From the NCBI RefSeq assembly GCF_002920535.1, contig NZ_PQSS01000001.1, forward strand, positions 124,001 to 188,000: 64,000 nucleotides of DNA, written 5' to 3'. Within the stretch, counting starts at the first letter, position 1; each line of letters begins with the position of its first letter. Source of the stretch: Streptomyces sp. Ru71. GTDB lineage: Bacteria > Actinomycetota > Actinomycetes > Streptomycetales > Streptomycetaceae. The notes beneath the pieces were generated by a model. The model had not been told where the DNA came from and did not search any database. It was given only the letters and a program-made list of their open reading frames with translations. Positions 1 through 7,651 of the stretch are shown piece by piece. Position numbers and translations under genes: made by a program.

Positions 1-33
1 GGTATCTCCAGTCGGTGCGGGTGGTGCTGAACG

Positions 34-59
34 GCCCGGGCGGGGTGCGCCGCCCGGGC
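34..59. terminator. Hairpin downstream of the permease gene
   Basis: A perfect 10-bp stem (GCCCGGGCGG at 34-43 with CCGCCCGGGC at 50-59) encloses a 6-nt loop. It lies just past the stop of the leftward permease gene. There is no T-run, which is usual for Streptomyces terminators. Seen directly; terminator function is inferred. Confidence 0.6.
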
Positions 60-75
60 TCGGGGCCAGGCGGGA

Positions 76-1518
76 TCAGTCGTCGGCGTCGGGAGCGGCC
101 ACCTGCCACCGGTCGTGCGGGTGACGGCGCAGGTAGAGGACGTGGTAGAGGGACGCCGCGACGACGACTGCGCCGGTGAGCGCGAGGTCGCGTCCGGCCT
201 GCTGGTACAGGACGTATCCGACCGAGGCCAGCACGACGACGGGCGCCAGGGGCCACAGCGGCATCCGCCAGGCGGGGCGGCCGCGCAGCGGTGCCCGGCG
301 GGCGGCCAGCGCGGCCAGGGCGAGCAGGACGTAGACGACGGCGAGGATGGCGCCGGTGGCCTCGTACAGCGTCGACAGATCGACGAAGGCGGCCAGTGCC
401 GCCCCGGGCAGGCTGATGACCAGGGTGGCGACCCAGGGGGAGCCGAAGCGCGGGTGGAGGCGGGTCAGCGCCCGGTTGACCGGTGCGGGCCAGGCCCGGT
501 CGCGGCCGGAGGCGTAGACGACCCGCGCGTTCTGCAGCACCATCACCAGGACCGCGTTGAGGATGGCCAGCGCGACACACAGGTCGATCACCGTGGCCGT
601 GGTGTCGCCGGCCCAGCCGCGCACCAGGTCGGAGAAGGTGGCGGTGGACAGGGTCTCGGTCGACGCGGTGCCGAGGACCGCCGCGACCGCGGGTACGACG
701 ATGACGGCGGCACCGATGAACAGCGACCAGAAGACGGCCCGCGCCACGTTGCGGCGCGGCTGGTGGATCTCCTCCGCGAGGTAGGAGGCGGTGCCGAAGC
801 CGTTGACCACGAACATCGCGGCGGCCAGCCCGGAGACGAGCAGACCGGCGGTGAACGTGGCCTGCCCGGCGGTGGCCGCGGACACCTCGGGGTGGACGAG
901 CACCGACGGGGAACGCTCGGCGTGGGCCAGGCCGAGCACGGCCACCACCACGGCGGCCACCACCTCCAGCACCAGGAACGCCCCGGTCACCAGGGCGTTC
1001 GACTTCACGTCCAGTACGGCCGTGGCGATCGCCACCAGCATGACGGCGCAGCCGGCGACCTGCGGGTCCACCTGCACCAGGTCGGCCAGCTAGTCGGCCG
1101 TCCCGAGCGCGATCACCGGGGGGATGACGACGAGCATCGCGATGGTCATCGCGAAGGTCACCCAGCCCAGGAAGCGACCGAGCAGCGCGTCGACCATGGC
1201 GTACTCACCGCCGGACGACGGTGTCAGCGTGCCCAGTTCGGCGTAGCACGCGCCCACCGCGACCGAGATGACGATGCCCACCACGATGGTCAGCGGAGCG
1301 CCGGTGCCCTGACCGGCGAACAGCTCGGGGACGAGGATGAACAGCGACGAGGCGGGGGTGATGCAGGACAGCGTGAGCAGGACCGCGCCCACGGGGCCGA
1401 GCACCCGGGCGAGCGCGGTGGGTGCCGGGATGCCGCCGGCCGCGGCGGGCGCGGGGGTCGAGGACGCGGGCGTCGGAGGGGAGGCGCCGTGCGGTGTGTC
1501 GGCAGGAGTGTGCGTCAT
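76..1518 (-). pseudogene. APC-family amino acid permease interrupted by an in-frame TAG
   Basis: Read through one stop, this is a full-length permease of about 480 residues of the amino acid-polyamine-organocation superfamily, normally a 12-helix inner-membrane importer or exchanger. The N-terminal part (1518 to 1090) has a Pro/Ala-rich tail and the family's early helices, including the SGGEYAMVDALLGRF stretch. It stops at TAG (1092-1090, codon 143). The next codons in the same frame, LADLVQVDPQVAGC, continue the protein to a normal TGA at 76, with the remaining helices intact. Frame and spacing are otherwise undisturbed, so a single base change (for example TAC Tyr to TAG) explains it. Substrate unknown. 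It is divergent from a TetR gene, with inverted repeats between them, so it was probably TetR-controlled. It could be a recent pseudogene, a sequencing error or a read-through case. Confidence 0.85.
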
Positions 1519-1563
1519 GGAGGTGCATCCCCGGGGATCGGGCGGCTGGCCGCGAGCGGATGA

Positions 1564-1580
1564 CTTGAACGGGGTTCAAG
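1564..1580. promoter_or_regulatory. Operator-like inverted repeat 1 (TetR/permease)
   Basis: CTTGAAC-GGG-GTTCAAG is a perfect 7-bp inverted repeat with a 3-bp spacer, in the divergent gap between the permease and tetR genes. It fits a TetR dimer site. Two related sites lie in the same gap. Confidence 0.65.
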
Positions 1581-1584
1581 GAAG

Positions 1585-1601
1585 TTTGAACGTCATACAA
1601 G
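1585..1601. promoter_or_regulatory. Operator-like inverted repeat 2 (degenerate)
   Basis: TTTGAACGTCATACAAG matches repeat 1 at 12 of 17 positions and starts exactly 21 bp after it, two helical turns. It is probably a weaker copy of the same operator. Confidence 0.45.
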
Positions 1602-1653
1602 ATGTGGAAGGCGGTCCGGCTCTGTCAATAGGCGGACGCGGAACCCATGAAAA

Positions 1654-1670
1654 CTTGACCGGCGTTCAAG
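1654..1670. promoter_or_regulatory. Operator-like inverted repeat 3 (TetR proximal)
   Basis: CTTGACC-GGC-GTTCAAG differs from the perfect site by one base in the arms. It lies 33 bp before the tetR start, where bound repressor would block its own promoter. Confidence 0.6.
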
Positions 1671-1702
1671 GTCTGTAGGAGTGCGCCGCTAGACTGGTCG
1701 CC

Positions 1703-2323
1703 GTGACGGCACAGGTGGCACGACGAAGGCGCGGCGGGGCGATCGCCCGTGAGCGCATGCTCGACGAGGCGATGCGAGCCATCGCCGAGCACGGCCTGGC
1801 CGAGCTCACCATGTCCGGGCTCGCGGAGCGCCTGGGTACGTCTGGCGGGCACATCCTGTACTACTTCGGCACCAAGGACCGTCTGCTCCTCGAAGCGCTG
1901 CGCTGGAGCGAGGACCGGCTCACCGAGGAGCGGCGGGCCCTGCTGTCGCGGCGCACCACCGTCAACCGCCGCCTCGACGCCTTCCTGGAGCTCTACCTGC
2001 CCGAGGGGCCACGGGACTCCCGCTGGATGCTGTGGGTCGAGCTGTGGGCCCGCGCCGCGGGCAACGGCGAACTGACCAAGGCGCAGGAGGAGTTCGACCA
2101 GGCCTGGCAGGAGGACCTGGAACGGCTGCTGGTGCGGGGGGGTTGCGCCAGGGGGCGCTTCGCTCTGCCGGAGGACGAGGTCCCGGCCGTCGCCGACGAA
2201 CTGCTCGCCCTTCTCGACGGGCTCAGCACCCGGGTCGTCCTCGGCCTGCGCGGCACCACCCGGGAGGGAGCCGTCCACACCGCGCGCCGCGCCGCCCGCA
2301 ACGCCGTTCGCCCCGTCGAATGA
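1703..2323 (+). CDS. TetR-family transcriptional regulator
   Basis: A DNA-binding repressor of 206 residues, the usual TetR length. Residues about 16-65 form the TetR HTH domain: ERMLDEAMRAIAEHG, then LAERLGTSGGHILYYFGTKD, which contains the recognition helix and the YYFGTKD signature. The rest is a helical ligand-binding domain of the kind seen in BetI-like TetR proteins (WMLWVELWARA). It is divergent from the interrupted permease, and three related inverted repeats separate them, so it most likely represses the permease and itself. Ligand unknown. The start is GTG at 1703; no strong ribosome binding site was picked out. The downstream methyltransferase gene converges and ends 34 bp away. 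Confidence 0.88.
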   Translation: MTAQVARRRRGGAIARERMLDEAMRAIAEHGLAELTMSGLAERLGTSGGHILYYFGTKDRLLLEALRWSEDRLTEERRALLSRRTTVNRRLDAFLELYLPEGPRDSRWMLWVELWARAAGNGELTKAQEEFDQAWQEDLERLLVRGGCARGRFALPEDEVPAVADELLALLDGLSTRVVLGLRGTTREGAVHTARRAARNAVRPVE

Positions 2324-2357
2324 CCCGGGCGGGCCCCGTCAGGCATCGCGGCGGTGG

Positions 2358-3152
2358 TCAGTTCGGCGCGTGTCCCCATGCGGTCAGCATGCCGGGCGGC
2401 AGCCCCGTGAACACGGGGGAGTCGAGGCAGCGCACCGCCTCGTCCACGCCGGCGTCGTCGATCAGCCCGGTCGAAACCATCGCCTCCCGAGCCCGCTGCC
2501 AGGTGTCGGCCCAGAAGCGGTTGACGGCACTGCCGGGCACCAGTGGCGGCACGTGCATCTCGGCGGCGACGGACCGCAGTCCGGCCTCCTGCAGCAGATG
2601 GGGGCAGCGCGGAACCCACGTCACGTCCGTGCCGATCGTGTCCCGCAGCCCCTGCCACATGGCGCGCAGCGCGTCCGTCAGCGGGCTGCGGGGTGCGTGC
2701 TCGGTCGTCAGGTCGACCGCGTCGCTGACGACCAGGATCCCGCCCGGCGCGAGCAGACCGGCCAGCCGCCGCAGCACCCGCTCCCGGCCGGGCAGGTGCA
2801 TGAGCACGAACCGCGCGTGCACCAGGTCGAAGCGCCCCGGCGCGAAGTCGTCCGAGGTGACGTCCGCCTGACAGGGCGTCAGCCCCGGCATCGGGTCCGC
2901 CAGGAGGAACCGGACGTCGCGGTCGGCCGCCACCACCTCCGACACGCCGGTCTCCCGCAGCAGCCTGCGCGCCACGCTGCCCGTGCCGGCTCCCACGTCC
3001 AGACAGCGCCACCCGGGGCCGACGCCCAGCTCCCGCAACCGGTGCAGGGTGACATCGTCGTAGGCGAGGGCGCCCAGGTCGATCCGGGCGCCCTCGCCCG
3101 CGCGGTCCGGCGGGAAGACCTGCTCGCCGTAGCGCGACGTCCGCTGATCCAT
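2358..3152 (-). CDS. SAM-dependent class I methyltransferase
   Basis: A cytosolic methyltransferase of the UbiE/MenG-like fold. It has motif I CLDVGAGTGSVARRL, the acidic end of strand 2 (VVAADRD), then FDLVHARFVLMHLPGRERVLRRLAGLLAPGG, the usual post-motif region. Substrate unknown. The frame opens at 3182, but I prefer the internal Met at 3152 (MDQRTSRYGEQVF) because the preceding ten residues are arginine-rich and not family-like. That gives about 264 residues, normal for the group. It stands alone, convergent with tetR. Confidence 0.8.
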   Translation of the reverse strand: MDQRTSRYGEQVFPPDRAGEGARIDLGALAYDDVTLHRLRELGVGPGWRCLDVGAGTGSVARRLLRETGVSEVVAADRDVRFLLADPMPGLTPCQADVTSDDFAPGRFDLVHARFVLMHLPGRERVLRRLAGLLAPGGILVVSDAVDLTTEHAPRSPLTDALRAMWQGLRDTIGTDVTWVPRCPHLLQEAGLRSVAAEMHVPPLVPGSAVNRFWADTWQRAREAMVSTGLIDDAGVDEAVRCLDSPVFTGLPPGMLTAWGHAPN

Positions 3153-3207
3153 ACGCCGATTGTCGCGCCGTGCCCCGGTCACCGCACGGCGTCCCTCGAA
3201 GCCCTGG

Positions 3208-3498
3208 TCAGCAGGTGCGGCCGACGTAGTGGGCGCCCTGGATCCCGGACGCGGAGCCCAGCCAGGTCCGGCCCGGGGCCACGCAGCGCTCGTAGTCGTC
3301 GGCCCAGGCCGCCTCGACCTTGATCACCACGCGGGAGCCGTCGGAGGTGCAGTGGTTGTAGTAGGCGTCGGCGCTGGTCTCGTAGAAGCCGCACGGGTCG
3401 GCGGCCGCCGGCGTCGCGGTGGCGGTGGTGGCGCCCAGGGACGACAGGGCCAGGACGACGGAACCGAGGGTGCTGGTCAGCAGACGGCGGACGGACAC
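3208..3498 (-). CDS. Small secreted cysteine-containing protein
   Basis: A protein of about 96 residues with a Sec signal peptide: VSVRRLL, then a hydrophobic core SVVLALSSLGA and an Ala-rich cleavage region ending near ATPAAA. The mature part is about 60 residues with four cysteines (CGFYE, HCTSDG, RCVAPG and a C-terminal Cys), which could form two disulphides. The GTG start at 3498 is chosen because GAGGAG lies 6 nt upstream; the frame is open for 27 more codons but without signal-peptide character. Function unknown; such small secreted proteins are common in streptomycetes. Confidence 0.7.
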   Translation of the reverse strand: MSVRRLLTSTLGSVVLALSSLGATTATATPAAADPCGFYETSADAYYNHCTSDGSRVVIKVEAAWADDYERCVAPGRTWLGSASGIQGAHYVGRTC

Positions 3499-3741
3499 GG
3501 TGAACTCCTCACGAGGGAAAGGGAAAAGGTGGCCGGGCCGATGGCGGCGGTGCCGGCCCGGCACGCGTTTCATGATCACGGGGGCGGTGGCCCGGCGGCG
3601 CCACGGCCTGCGGGCGTCACCCGGGGAATCGTTTGCTCGCTACGCCGAACGGGTCATGCGTCCGGCCGCGTGTTCCCCGGGCCGCCCGGCCGCCCGTCCC
3701 GTACAGTCGCTGCGACGGACACCCACCCGGAAGGAACGGTC

Positions 3742-4281
3742 ATGCCCGACCCCCACGGCCGGGACACGGCAGCGGACATCGCCGCGCGGTACGGCCTCGA
3801 ACCCCTGCCGGTGGAGGGCGGGTTGTTCCGGCGCACCTGGGCTGGACCGCCGGACGCCGAGGGACGGCCGGCCGGATCGGCGATCATCGCGCTCCTCACC
3901 TCGGCCGAGGGCGACGCCTCCGCCCTGCACCGCCTCCCCACCGACGAGGTGTGGCACTTCTACCGCGGCGATCCGCTCGAACTGCTGCTGCTCGCCCCCG
4001 ACGGCACGGACCGGTTGGTCCACCTCGGCGGAGACGGCCCCGACGCGCTGGTGCAGACCGTGGTGCCGGCGGGCACCTGGATGGGGGCACGCGTGGTCCC
4101 CGGCGGCGCCTGGTCGTTGTTCGGTACGACCATGGCGCCCGGCTTCCTGCCCCGCGACTACGACGGTGCGGACGACGAGACCGTGGCGGCACTGCGCGCC
4201 CGCCACCCGCGCCACGCGGCCCGCATCCAAGCCCTGTACCGCCCGCACGCCCCCACCCGCATGACGGAAAGGCCGCTGTGA
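3742..4281 (+). CDS. Cupin-fold protein (DUF985/Cupin_5 family)
   Basis: A 179-residue protein of the cupin family typified by DUF985. The conserved elements HRLPTDEVWHFYRGDPLELLLL and VPAGTWMGARVVPGGAWSLFGTTMAPGF supply the putative metal or sugar-binding pocket. Related proteins are often annotated as sugar-epimerase-like, but the reaction is not established. ATG at 3742 follows AAGGAA. The stop codon overlaps the next start (TGATG), so it is translationally coupled to the SDR gene and the two probably act on related small molecules. Confidence 0.8.
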   Translation: MPDPHGRDTAADIAARYGLEPLPVEGGLFRRTWAGPPDAEGRPAGSAIIALLTSAEGDASALHRLPTDEVWHFYRGDPLELLLLAPDGTDRLVHLGGDGPDALVQTVVPAGTWMGARVVPGGAWSLFGTTMAPGFLPRDYDGADDETVAALRARHPRHAARIQALYRPHAPTRMTERPL

Positions 4282-5057
4282 TGGGTGACCCGCGACTGCC
4301 CGATCTGACCGGCCGCACGGTGCTGGTCACCGGCGCGAGCGGCGGCGTCGGCGGCGGGATCTGCCGGCAGTTCGCGCGGGCCGGTGCGGCCGTCGTGGCC
4401 CACTACCACCGCGGCGCCGACCGGGCCCGCGCCCTGGTCGACACGATCACGGACGCGGGAGGCCGGGCCTGTGCGCTGCCCGCCGACCTGACCGTGGAGC
4501 AGGACTGCAACCGCCTGGTGCAGGAGGCCGACGACTGGGCCGACGGCCGGCTGCACGCCCTGGTCAACAACGCCGGCGTCCAGCCCGTCACCCCCCTCGC
4601 CGATCTGACGGCCGCCGACTGGAGAGGGATGCACGAGGCCACGACGACCAGCGCGTTCCACTGCACCCAGGCCGCCGCACGCGTCATGCGGCAGGGCGGC
4701 TCAGGGTCGATCACCCACATCGCCTCCATCGAGGGCAGTCAGCCCGCACCCGGACACGCCCACTACAGCGCCGCCAAGGCCGCCCTGATCATGTTCGCCC
4801 GCTCCGCCGCCCTGGAGTACGGCGCGCACGGCATCCGCGTCAACTCCGTGTCCCCCGGCCTGATCGACCGCCCCGGCCTCGCCGGCGACTGGCCCGACGG
4901 CGTACGCCGATGGACCGCCGCCGCTCCGCTGCGCCGCCTGGGCCGCCCCGAGGACGTCGGCGACGCGTGCGTCTTCCTCGCCTCCGACGCGGCCGCCTGG
5001 ATCACCGGCACGAACCTCGTGGTCGACGGAGGGGTCAGCGCACACCCCACGTGGTGA
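4281..5057 (+). CDS. Short-chain dehydrogenase/reductase
   Basis: A classical SDR of 258 residues, a cytosolic NAD(P)-dependent oxidoreductase. It has the dinucleotide site VLVTGASGGVGGGI, the structural NNAG motif (LVNNAGVQ), catalytic Ser within HIASIEGS and the YSAAK motif (Tyr and Lys), followed by RVNSVSPGLI and the C-terminal TGTNLVVDGG. The Ser is in an IAS context as in 3-oxoacyl-reductase-like enzymes. The ATG overlaps the cupin stop at 4279-4281, which fixes the start. Substrate unknown. Confidence 0.88.
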   Translation: MGDPRLPDLTGRTVLVTGASGGVGGGICRQFARAGAAVVAHYHRGADRARALVDTITDAGGRACALPADLTVEQDCNRLVQEADDWADGRLHALVNNAGVQPVTPLADLTAADWRGMHEATTTSAFHCTQAAARVMRQGGSGSITHIASIEGSQPAPGHAHYSAAKAALIMFARSAALEYGAHGIRVNSVSPGLIDRPGLAGDWPDGVRRWTAAAPLRRLGRPEDVGDACVFLASDAAAWITGTNLVVDGGVSAHPTW

Positions 5058-5066
5058 CCCGCCCGC

Positions 5067-7526
5067 TCACGGGATCTCCTGCTCCGCCCAGATGATCTTC
5101 CCGTGGGAGGTGTACCGGGCTCCCCAGCGGTGGGCGAGCTGGGCCACCAGGAACAGGCCCCGGCCGCCCTCGTCCGTGCTGCGGGCATGGCGCAGCCGGG
5201 GAGCGGTGCTGCTGCCGTCGGTGACCTCGCAGGTCAGGCGCGTGTCGCGGAGCAGGCGCAGACGAATGGGCGTCTCGGCGTGGCGGATCGCGTTGGTGAC
5301 GAGCTCGCTGACGATCAGCTCCGTCGCCATCGCCAGCTCCGGGAAACCCCACTCCTCGACCTGGCGGGTGGCGCGGGCCCGGGCCACACCGACGGCGGCC
5401 GGCTCCGCGGGCACCTCCCAGGAGACGACATGACCGGACGGCAACGCGCGCGTACGGGCCAGCAGCAGGGCGATGTCGTCGGACTGCGGCCCGGAGACGA
5501 GCTGCCGGACGGCGGTCCGGCACAGCGTGCCGAGGTCGGAACCGGGCGGGGCCAGGACCTCGCCCAGCCGGGCCATGCCCCGTTCCATGTCCCGGTCGGC
5601 TCCCACGATCAGGCCGTCGGTGTAGAGGCCGATCACGCTGTCCGGGGCCAGTTCGATCTCGCCGGTCTCGAAGCCGATCCCGCCCAGGCCCAGCGGTGGT
5701 CCGGCCGGAGGCGAGGGGAAGTGGACGTGTCCGTCCGGCGCGACGACGACCGGCGGCGGATGACCGGCCCGGGCCATCGTGCACCGCCGGGAGACCGGGT
5801 CGTACACGGCGTACAGGCAGGTCGCGCCGAGGAAGGCGGTCGCGCCGTGGTTCTGCCCCACGGCCGACTCCTCCTCGCTCAGCCGCAGCACGAGGTCGTC
5901 GAGGTGGGCCAGCAGTTCGTCGGGCGCCATCTCCATGTCGGCGAGGGTCTGCACCGCGGTGCGCAGCCGGCCCATCGCGGCCGCCGCCGTGATGCCATGG
6001 CCGACGACGTCGCCGACGACCAGGCCCACCCGGCTGCCGGAGAGCGGGATCACGTCGAACCAGTCGCCGCCGACACCGCCCGCCGGGTCGGCGGGCAGGT
6101 AGTGCGAGGCCACCTCCAGGGCGGTGCCGCCGCTGAGGGCCTGGGGCAGCAGACTGCGCTGCAGGGTGACGGCCGCCGTGTGCTCCCGGGTGTAGCGGCG
6201 GGCGTTGTCCACGCACAGCGCCGCCCGTGCCACCAGTTCTTTCGCCACCAGGACGTCGTCGGGCCCGAACGAGGACGGGTTGAGCGAACGGACGAAGGTG
6301 GCCAGGCCCAGCGCGGTGTTCCGGGCCCGCATCGGCACACAGATGAGGGAGTGCAGCCCGGCCCCCCGGATGCCCGTGACGCCGGCGGACCGTGCGGCGA
6401 CCTCGTCCCCGCCGGCCGGGTCCAGCACCGGGACGAGGAGCGGCTCGCCCCTGATGAGCGTGCTCATGTCGTACGACGGGGGCAGGAAGTCCACCCGGTC
6501 CCCGACGCGGGCCACGGCCTCCGGGCAGCCGTTGCGCACCGAGCTCAGCCCGGCGCGACGCATCGCCACGCGGGCCGACGCCGGTCCGGCGTCGGACAGC
6601 CACGCCCCGGAGCCCGCGGTGCTCAGGACGGGTTCCAGCAGGTCGACGACGACGAGGTCCGCGAAGCGCGGCACGGCGAAGTCGGCGAGCTCCTGGGCCG
6701 TGCGCAGCACGTCCAGCGTCGTGCCGATGCTGGCGCCGGCCTCGTTGACCAGCGACAGCAGTCGGCGGGCGTTCCACCGCTCGGTGACGTCCAGCACCAT
6801 GTAGCAGACGCCGGTGACGGAGTCGTCCGCGTCCACCAGCGGGAAGAACGAGGTGGAGTAGGCGTGCTGGCGGTGGGGATCGGACCAGCTCCAGCCCACG
6901 TACTCGTAGTCGCTGACCGGGACCCCGGTCTCCAGGACCTTGCGCATCAGCCCTTCGAGGGCGTCCGTCTGCAGCCCGGGCAGCAGCTCGCTCAGCCGAC
7001 GCCCCAGCCGCTGTTCCCTGGGCACACCGCCGAGCCGTTCCAGGGTGTCGTTCAGCCAGACATAGCGCAGCCCCCGGTCCAGCACCGCCATACCGACCGG
7101 AGAACGGGTCAGAAAGCCGTCGAGGACCGACTCGCCGACCGACCACCGCTGCTCCTGCCCGCGTACCGAGAGCAGGAAGCACTCGTCGTGCGCGAGGCGG
7201 AAGGAGGCGGACACCCTGAGATCGACGTCGACGCGGTGGCCGTCGCGGTGCCGCACCGGAACGAGACCGCTCCACCCCATGCCGGACCGGCACCGCTCGG
7301 CGACCCGGGCGACCCGCACCGAGTCCCCGGGCACCGCCGACAGGCGCGCGGCGGACCGGCCCACGACCTCGGGCGCCGGGTAGCCGAGAAGGTCCTCGGC
7401 GGCCCGGGTCCAGCCGAGCACGACACCGCGGCCGGACACCACGGCGACCGCGTCGGTGGACGCGTCGAAGAGATCCCGCGCCTGTGCGGGCGCCGGGGGA
7501 CCGGAGCCGTTTCGATCAGCGTTCAT
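5067..7526 (-). CDS. PAS-PAS-GAF-PP2C (SpoIIE) phosphatase with HATPase domain
   Basis: An 819-residue signalling protein. Domains in order: PAS (about 18-125, VVSGRGVVLGWTRAAEDLLGY), a second PAS (about 135-255), GAF (about 270-440), a SpoIIE-type PP2C serine phosphatase (about 455-685, with metal ligands in VGGDWFDVIPL, GDVVGHG and the final SDDIALLLAR) and a C-terminal HATPase_c anti-sigma kinase-like domain (about 695-815, N box ELIVSELVTNAIRHA). In this family the phosphatase dephosphorylates anti-anti-sigma factors, while the HATPase domain resembles RsbW/SpoIIAB. It is divergent from a second PAS-GAF-PP2C gene with only 125 bp between them. The start has AAGGA 9 nt upstream. No partner sigma factor is nearby. 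Confidence 0.88.
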   Translation of the reverse strand: MNADRNGSGPPAPAQARDLFDASTDAVAVVSGRGVVLGWTRAAEDLLGYPAPEVVGRSAARLSAVPGDSVRVARVAERCRSGMGWSGLVPVRHRDGHRVDVDLRVSASFRLAHDECFLLSVRGQEQRWSVGESVLDGFLTRSPVGMAVLDRGLRYVWLNDTLERLGGVPREQRLGRRLSELLPGLQTDALEGLMRKVLETGVPVSDYEYVGWSWSDPHRQHAYSTSFFPLVDADDSVTGVCYMVLDVTERWNARRLLSLVNEAGASIGTTLDVLRTAQELADFAVPRFADLVVVDLLEPVLSTAGSGAWLSDAGPASARVAMRRAGLSSVRNGCPEAVARVGDRVDFLPPSYDMSTLIRGEPLLVPVLDPAGGDEVAARSAGVTGIRGAGLHSLICVPMRARNTALGLATFVRSLNPSSFGPDDVLVAKELVARAALCVDNARRYTREHTAAVTLQRSLLPQALSGGTALEVASHYLPADPAGGVGGDWFDVIPLSGSRVGLVVGDVVGHGITAAAAMGRLRTAVQTLADMEMAPDELLAHLDDLVLRLSEEESAVGQNHGATAFLGATCLYAVYDPVSRRCTMARAGHPPPVVVAPDGHVHFPSPPAGPPLGLGGIGFETGEIELAPDSVIGLYTDGLIVGADRDMERGMARLGEVLAPPGSDLGTLCRTAVRQLVSGPQSDDIALLLARTRALPSGHVVSWEVPAEPAAVGVARARATRQVEEWGFPELAMATELIVSELVTNAIRHAETPIRLRLLRDTRLTCEVTDGSSTAPRLRHARSTDEGGRGLFLVAQLAHRWGARYTSHGKIIWAEQEIP

Positions 7527-7651
7527 GGGCCACGTCCTTTACACGACCATCGTCCTGCGAGTCCGCCCGATGCGCACGGCCCGCACCGGCGCTCTCGCCC
7601 TCCGGGAGGTCCGGAGGGAGCATGGAAGGGGCCGGTGACAGGAGGACAGGG

